A stretch of 64,000 bases of DNA from Tolypeutes matacus (taxonomy: Eukaryota > Chordata > Mammalia > Cingulata > Chlamyphoridae): positions 6,861,084 to 6,925,083 of the forward strand of contig JAKSZT010053836.1 in assembly GCA_026826555.1 (NCBI GenBank), written 5' to 3'. The position numbers were made by a program, and so were the translations under genes. Below, piece after piece: positions 57,880 to 64,000 of the stretch. Within the stretch, counting starts at the first letter, position 1. Every line of letters starts with the position of its first letter. The notes below the pieces were generated by a model, which saw only the letters and a list, made by a program, of their open reading frames with translations, was not told where the DNA came from and did no database searches.

Positions 57880-60265
57880 CTGCAAAGTGGTTAGCAGCAG
57901 GCGAGAGGGAAGGCAGGGAGTGGGATGGAAAAGGAGACAAGTCTGAGAACAACCGTCACTTTAAACATTTTCAGAATAAGGAAAAAAATATTTTCAGGAC
58001 CATGCCAGTACCATTTTAGTGCGTTGTCAGTGCTCTGCAGGCTTTTTAGAGAGCCTCGCAGCTCATCGTGTGTATTACTTAACTAGCTGGTTCGGAACAA
58101 TACTTAATAAGGAAACAACACAAAGAGAGCTTGCTTTTTAATTTTCTGCCCCAAACTCCCAAACAGCTCTGTTTCTGCTTTTAAATAAAAGAGTCCCCAT
58201 GGTTGTCACAACTTTTGGGCCTATGATTCTTGGTAACAGTCTTCTGTGAAATCTTTTTCCAGTTACAGATTTAAAAAGAAGAAAAGAAAGAAAGAAAACA
58301 AAAACCTAAATTACTTAATTACTTGGCTTTTCTTTAGGGTTCTTTTCTCTTAGGGAGTTAGTATTCATGTGACAGTTTTGGAAATTCACACTCAAGTGTA
58401 TTAACAATGAGAATTTCATTTGTGTAGATAAATGTGATGATAATGCCGGATCTGTAATATTTAAACCAATTGAAAAATACAAATAAACATTGCATGCTAG
58501 AATATCTTCACTTGTTCAGAGTTGATTGCTTTAAAATAAAATTATGCCCTGGCTTGCCCCAAGCCCTCAAGGATATCATGCAATTAACTTATGTTGACCG
58601 GTGGTAATAGGTGAGCAAACAACTACAAAAGATGCAGGTTTGGTGATTAAAGATTAGATCAGAAGGCAGGAAAATCAAGGACACCCTTTCCCTGAAATTT
58701 AACACAACTCTCTCCTTACATTTCAATATCTCCATATCAACATGGAGAGAAAAACAAAAAAAACAAAAAAAACATTTCTCTACCAATGTGAAAAGTCATT
58801 CATATTTAGAAGAAGTCTGCAAAGAAGGTCACTGCCCCCAAAACATTTAATTAAGGGATAATGCTCCAGAAATAGAAAGTTATCATAGGATAAAGGTCTC
58901 CAGCAGTTTTATTCAAGGAGCTGCAAAGCTGAGACATTATGGAAAATAAATGTCATGTCAAAGGTTTGATTTTTATTTTCAAAGCAAGTAGCCTGACCAC
59001 AATGGTTATCAAAACCAAAGTAGCAGTAATACTGACTCACTAGTGTCTTCAGACTCTGCTCTCGTAACGCAAAGGACTTGGCAGGCTTCTACTTATTGAG
59101 TAGGTCTGGATGAGCATTTATGGAGTATGTAAATAATGAGTATGTTAACTACAAAAATATTTATACAACACAAAGAAGTGAAAAAACATATTAAAGGAGA
59201 CACCTGTTTGGTCTACTCAAAAATGTCAAATGAAAAGAAAGAAATTTAAAAGATTTGTTCTGTCACCCAGAGGCTGAGGAGACAACCAGCTTTTTCCACT
59301 GGTTCCCTTGGCAATTGCACTCAATTGTGACACTCAGGATGCCATCTTCCTAGGCTGAGTGGAAAACACAATGTCTTCTTTTATTGTAGAGAAACCACTG
59401 ATCATAAGCTTGTAAGTGATCCTTCTATTTGCACAAGAATTTACTAAGTACCTACTACATGGCCAGAATAAATGAGGGCTAAAATGTTTAAAAGGCTTCA
59501 CTCCCACCCTTCACAAACCTAAAACAAGGGCTTAGAGGATTCTTGATGCTATAAACTCTGAAACTTTTTACAACTTAACTGTTTTATCTGGAACATAGTA
59601 AGACTGTGTTAAAATAAAACCTAGAGTTTTCAATTATTAGCACAGCTTGTTGTCACCACAAGCACTGAACTTGGGCAAACTGAAGGACAATTCTTAGCCA
59701 AATGATTATCATATGCAGTAATCATACTCCTATTACCACTCATACTGCAAGGTTAAGATTTCAACTGATGATCAATCAATTTTTACTCACTACATAACTG
59801 AATAAGCACAGAAGTTTTGAAATGGGTTTAAATTTTGCATTGTATTGTCTTACTTTTTAAAAATTACTAGTCATGATATTGAATAGTTTACTTGAAAAAC
59901 AATTCCTTTATCTGTAGCTAATAGTTCACCACTGAAATGCCTTAAAAGAAATTTATTTCAGAGAATCACATAAACATAAATATTTTTAAAATAATAGAAT
60001 ACATACTAAGGGCAGGGCCCCCAAAAGTTAACGAGCAAAAAACACTCCCTCTAAAAGGCAAACTTTTTTGAAAAGATGACTTGCCAAAGGTAAAACTATT
60101 TAAAAATAGTTTACTGTTATCTAGTCTCCAAATTATATTACTATTTAGTGTGAGAAAGTAAGGAATCAAACTGATAATGTAGAACTTATTTAAGCAAATC
60201 CTGACACCTTTCATGGCTTGAAATGTCATGATTGGATGTCAGCATTTTATGCTTTACAAACATAC
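57880..60265. other. Unique AT-rich sequence
   Basis: About 2.4 kb with no recognised repeat family or exon. A purine-rich AAGAAAAGAAAGAAAGAAAA tract is at about 58278. The absence of transposons over this length is notable against the dense repeats elsewhere, but could reflect elements too old to recognise by eye. Confidence 0.35.
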
Positions 60266-60269
60266 AATG

Positions 60270-60450
60270 CTATAAAAAGATTTCAAGAAGCTTTTGCATA
60301 CATTATCTCATTTAATTCATACAACTCTACGAGGGAGCAAATGGTGAGTCCATTTTAAAGGTGCTGCCATTGCCAAAGGCCAAACAGAAAAGTGACAGAG
60401 TCAGGATACAAATCTGGAACTTTTGCCTCCCAGGTCTGAAAGCTTTCTAA
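60270..60450 (-). mobile_element. MIR SINE relic (minus)
   Basis: GCATACATTATCTCATTTAA, CTACGAGGGAGCAAATGG, AGAAAAGTGACAGAGTCAGG and AAATCTGGAACTTTTGCC follow the minus-strand MIR order. Confidence 0.65.
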
Positions 60451-61388
60451 TACATGCAGATTTTGAGAAAAATATTATTATTGGCCCTAGCTTTGTTCAA
60501 TGTATTCATTAGACGCTTAAGGGAGAAGAGAAGGAGGAGGAAGCAAAAAAGAAGTAGGGGAGGGAGGGAGGAAAGCTTTTGAATTTTCCAAATAGTACAC
60601 TTTGCAATGATAAACCACTGTTCTCTGTGCTCATTGTTATCACAGTGGATAGAGTTGCTTGTTCCTATATAAATTGTGGCTGCAAAACCAGTATATGACC
60701 TCAAGTCCCAGCCATGGGTGAAGGCTGTTAGTTACCACTGAGTGACTATTTAGCGGTTGTAATTCTTAGATGAAAAACTTATGTCTTTCCTCTGAAACAG
60801 CCACTTGAGCTCTGGTTATCAAATCTCACCACCTATTGGCAGTCTCAAGGCAATTTGTCCTACCAATAGATTTGATGCACTTCAAAGTTTTACCTGGAAA
60901 TTCCCCCCAGACTTCTTCTGACCTACCGGCCAGCAGTTATCCAATTAGTCTATTCACTTTTATTTTTAACCCATTTTCTAATCAAGAATGGAAATGTCTT
61001 TGCCAAATGTATGGCACACAACTATAGACTGGATTGGATGCCCATTGATCACTGCTCTGCAAACTTTAATTGGGTCTAGACCTTGAAACCAGATTCAAGT
61101 CTCCCAGGGCAGAAATGGTTGGATTTACAGTATCATAAACGAAAAGCAAAGAAAAAGTTCTCATCTTGATCTTTTGTGAAGATTAGGTAATACTTTTTAT
61201 TGATGTGGCTAAAAGCCACTGAAGGGCAAAAAGCAGAGTAAGTACTCTAGAAGAAGGAGTAGGCAGGGAAGATAGAGAAATAAGACCTCAGCCAGATCTT
61301 GACAGCTGAATTCACTGAGGCAGAGATGGGGGAGGGAATTCTTGGTGGAAGGAAGCCAGGGAGAAAAAGTACAGATGCAAGAAAGGGG
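60450..61388. other. Unique sequence
   Basis: No repeat or exon is recognised. A purine-rich run (GGGAGGGAGGGAGG-like) is near 60557. Confidence 0.4.
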
Positions 61389-62027
61389 TGGTTTGAATCT
61401 GTCTGTATCCCAGAAAAAAACATGCTTTTAAATTCAGTCCATTCCTGTGAGGATGAACTCATTGTAAGTAGGACCTCTCCCTCCCCCCGGTGGCTCCCTC
61501 ATCTGTCTGTTCATTGTCTCTGCTCATTGTCTGCTTGTTGTTCCACTCATTGTCTCCTTGTTGTCTGCTTGTCTTCTTTTAGGAGGCACCAGAACCCGAA
61601 CCTGGGACCTCCCATGTGAGAGGTGGGAGCCCAACTGCTTGGGCCACATCTGCTCCCTGGTAGGACCATTTGATGAGGTTACTTCAGTTAAAGTGTGACA
61701 CAACTCAGCCAGCATGGCTTTTAATCCTATTACTGGAGCTCTTTATAAGAGGAGTGAAATTTAGACAGAGTGAGAGGAAGCCACAGAGGGAGCAGACAGA
61801 AGCTGAACATCAGTGAAACCCAGAAGAGTAGGGAGCCAGGAGATGCCGCCATGCACCTTGCCATGCAACAAGCTAAGGACCAAGGATCAGCCCCAGAATG
61901 CCACAGTCTTTGGGGAGAAAATATCACCTTGGTGACACCTTGATTTGGACTTTCTTTTAGCCACAAAACCATAAGCTAATAAATTCCCATTGTTAAATTT
62001 GCTTGAGCAGCTAAGGAAACTAAAACA
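61389..62027 (+). mobile_element. MaLR-type LTR split by a SINE
   Basis: It begins TGGTTTGAATCTGTCTGTAT and ends AAGGAAACTAAAACA. Interior text AGTAGGACC, GATGAGGTTACTTCAG, TGGAGCTCTTTATAAGAGGA, AATTCCCATTGTTAAA resembles MaLR LTRs and the minus-strand LTR at 4661. A SINE interrupts it at 61476-61659. Outer target duplication is not evident. Confidence 0.6.
61476..61659 (-). mobile_element. tRNA-derived SINE (minus) inside LTR
   Basis: Target duplication GTAGGACC lies at 61468-61475 and 61660-61667. On the minus strand the head reads GGGAGCAGATGTGGCCCAAG and has the B box AGGTTCGGGTTC. On the plus strand it ends with GGCCACATCTGCTCCC. Confidence 0.85.
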
Positions 62028-62168
62028 AGTACTGAAATGCAAGTTACGGTGATGTGGAGCGTTCTAGTGTGAGATGGCGCTGGAAAGGCAGTTTGTGGAG
62101 GTCCTTGAAGGCCACGTTGAGAAGTTAGGTCTCTGAGCAGAAAAGCAGTATTTTAAGAATATGGATTA

Positions 62169-62266
62169 TGGGGGACGGATGTGGCTCAAATGGTTGGGCA
62201 TCCGTCTCCCATATGGAGGGACCCAGGTTCCATCCCCAGGACCTCCTGGTTAAGAAAAAAAAAAAA
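62169..62266 (+). mobile_element. Monomeric tRNA-derived SINE
   Basis: Target duplication AAGAATATGGATTA / AAGAATACGGATTA lies at 62155-62168 and 62267-62280, with one mismatch. The head starts GGGGGACGGATGTGGCTCAA with B box AGGTTCCATCCCC and short poly(A). Confidence 0.9.
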
Positions 62267-62284
62267 AAGAATACGGATTAGGCT

Positions 62285-64000
62285 ATGGTAAGCCGGGTCA
62301 AATGGAGGGGGAGGACTAGAGGCAGAAGACTAAAGGGAGCCCTCCTTAAGCTCAGGTGTGGGCAGTGGCAGTGGGTGGGGACAGTGAGGTGGGGGCGGGA
62401 CTACTGAGGGAGGGTGCACCACCTTGCCTGGGCTGGTTCTAGAGTTACTGTTGGTGTGCCCTGTTACAGTCCAAAGTATTGTCAAGTGTGTGGGCTCCTA
62501 GGAAGATGTTCACTTTAACAGTTACGTATGGGGAATGCGGAGATGGCGGAGTTACTCATTCTGATAATACCTGTATAAGCTGACATGCTGAACCTTTCCC
62601 TCTTCCTCTTGTATCCTTATCCAAGCCCCAAAAGATTTAGCAAAAAAAAAAAAAAAAAAGTCCAAGAAAAGCCATGAAATACAGGAATTAAAGGGGCTCT
62701 GGGAACATTTTATTTTAAAAGAGAGCTAACTTAAGCTGGATGTGGACTATTCCAAACTCTTCAATCAGTACAACTGAAGGAAAATCCCAAGAATCCCTGG
62801 GGTATCATTACGCCCACATCCCTATGTTGGAATTGTAATCCTGCTAGTACAACCTTCTGGCTTTAAATGTCTATTATTTAATGGACTGATTCAATAGAAA
62901 TTCAGAGAAACTTGATATAGCTCTGAATGAGCAGGAAAAAAATTTCAGGAGAGTTTTTCAACGAGTCAAGCCAGTTACCTGGTATGTTCATGCATCTAAT
63001 CAGACTGGAGAGTTTTTAGCATGCAGGCTTATGCACTGCACCTCTACAATCAACTTCGGCCTTATCGCTTCCAGAAATGCAATTCCTTCCCCTTCAGGGG
63101 CACTCGAGGTTGGCACACTCTGTTCCCGCAACACCACTTGACAGAAAGATGGTGCAGGATAGGAAGCTTTTTCCCCACACCCTCACCCTACAGCCAGGCA
63201 CTCAGAACCCGCTCCCTGGGCAGCCTCCATTTCAACTCTTTCCAACCTCTTGGCTATTTTGAGACTGCCCCTTGAGGGCCTGAAAGAAGCCTGAAGCAGA
63301 TGCAATGACTTGGGCGATTTCAGGGTGCTGTCAGTTCCTCTCCTTTCTAGCCCCTCATTTTCTTGCCCCGCCCCCCTTCCTCAACCTCTCCAGACTGACA
63401 GACTATGCTGATAAGCCCATGGACAGGGGTGAATATACAAATTCATCACTCCGCAGTTGTAACATTTTGGGCCTAAGGCAAATTTTAGGCATTGCTTTTT
63501 GGCTCTTTTTGAGTTGGGTAGCTGGGGAAGTCTGTCTCTCCTTGCAAGGTAAGAATATGAGTTCGGTCCAGATATTAATGCTGTTTTTATCTGTTTTTAA
63601 ATTTTCAATGCTAGAAAGATGTGTGAGTGTCTTGTATAACATTTCAGGCATCCCTACATGGAAAAGAAGCAGCCGCATTTGCCAACTCAAAAACCACTGG
63701 CAGAGCTTTAAATCCTTTCAGATTTTAATCCTCTTGAATATTTACATATTTTCTTCTCCCATCTCCCCAGGACTAAGCCTAGAGTTTTGAGAACCTGGGA
63801 ACTTGGGCAAAGGAGAAAACGACCAAGAAATCTTAAGTGTCAGTTTATTCTGTCAACCCAAACTGACAGTTCCTTTTTGTTTATATTGACTCAGCTCAAA
63901 TATGAAATCACGTGCTTAACAAAGCAAAATACAGGTGCCATTACTGACTGTGAAGAGTATGAAATGTAATGAAATGTGTGCTTTCTTCACAGCGGTGCCG
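62285..64000. other. Mostly unique sequence
   Basis: No repeat or exon is firmly recognised. A 161-codon plus-strand frame (63305-63790) overlaps a minus-strand frame (63403-63690) over the same bases. Both are best read as chance. Poly(A) lies at about 62641-62660. Confidence 0.4.

Noticed and set aside
63305..63790. 161-codon plus-strand open frame near the right edge
   Set aside because: A 95-codon frame opens on the opposite strand over the same bases, and no domain or splice signal is seen.

Overview
This window is eukaryotic, mammalian nuclear DNA, and it is almost entirely non-coding. It is built from layered interspersed repeats: MIR, L2, L1, hAT-Charlie relics, ERVL/MaLR LTRs and lineage-specific tRNA-derived SINEs. 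Several young SINEs carry a tRNA-like head followed by a tail ending in AATAAA-type repeats and poly(A), with clean target-site duplications. Their head matches what I know of the armadillo DAS-type SINE, so my best guess for the organism is a xenarthran, most likely an armadillo such as Dasypus. Nothing bacterial, plasmid or phage is present. All long open frames except those noted below look like chance frames or repeat shadows.

Layout. 1-2 kb is unique sequence. 2-5.8 kb is a dense nest: a plus-strand L1 3' end split by a solo LTR, meeting tail-to-tail a minus-strand L1 that is itself split by a MaLR-type LTR and a dimeric SINE. 5.9-6.6 kb is an L2. 7.4-8.5 kb holds MIRs around the one candidate cellular coding exon (8164-8275, with a splice donor). 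9-14.7 kb carries SINEs, L1 tails, an MLT2-like LTR, a hAT relic and an L2. 15-20 kb is mostly unique. 20.6-29.2 kb is LTR-rich: two solo LTRs of one family, then a 5'-truncated, decayed ERV-L body with protease, reverse transcriptase, RNase H, integrase and dUTPase remnants, ending in an MLT2-like LTR. 29-49 kb is mixed unique sequence with MaLR LTRs, MIR/L2, an MER5A-like element, a palindromic MITE-like element and one young SINE. A fourth copy of the solo-LTR family lies at 49.4 kb. 50-64 kb is mostly unique AT-rich DNA with MIRs, four SINEs and a MaLR-type LTR.

No complete cellular gene, rRNA, functional tRNA or CRISPR array is visible. The window is best read as intergenic or long-intron sequence. 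I did not find an undescribed biological system. The items most worth a second look are the candidate first exon at 8.16 kb, the ERV-L dUTPase frame, the four-copy LTR family with 5-bp duplications, and two young SINE copies that differ by seven substitutions all of the same A/G polarity. Repeat family names come from recognised consensus-like wording, not from a database search.
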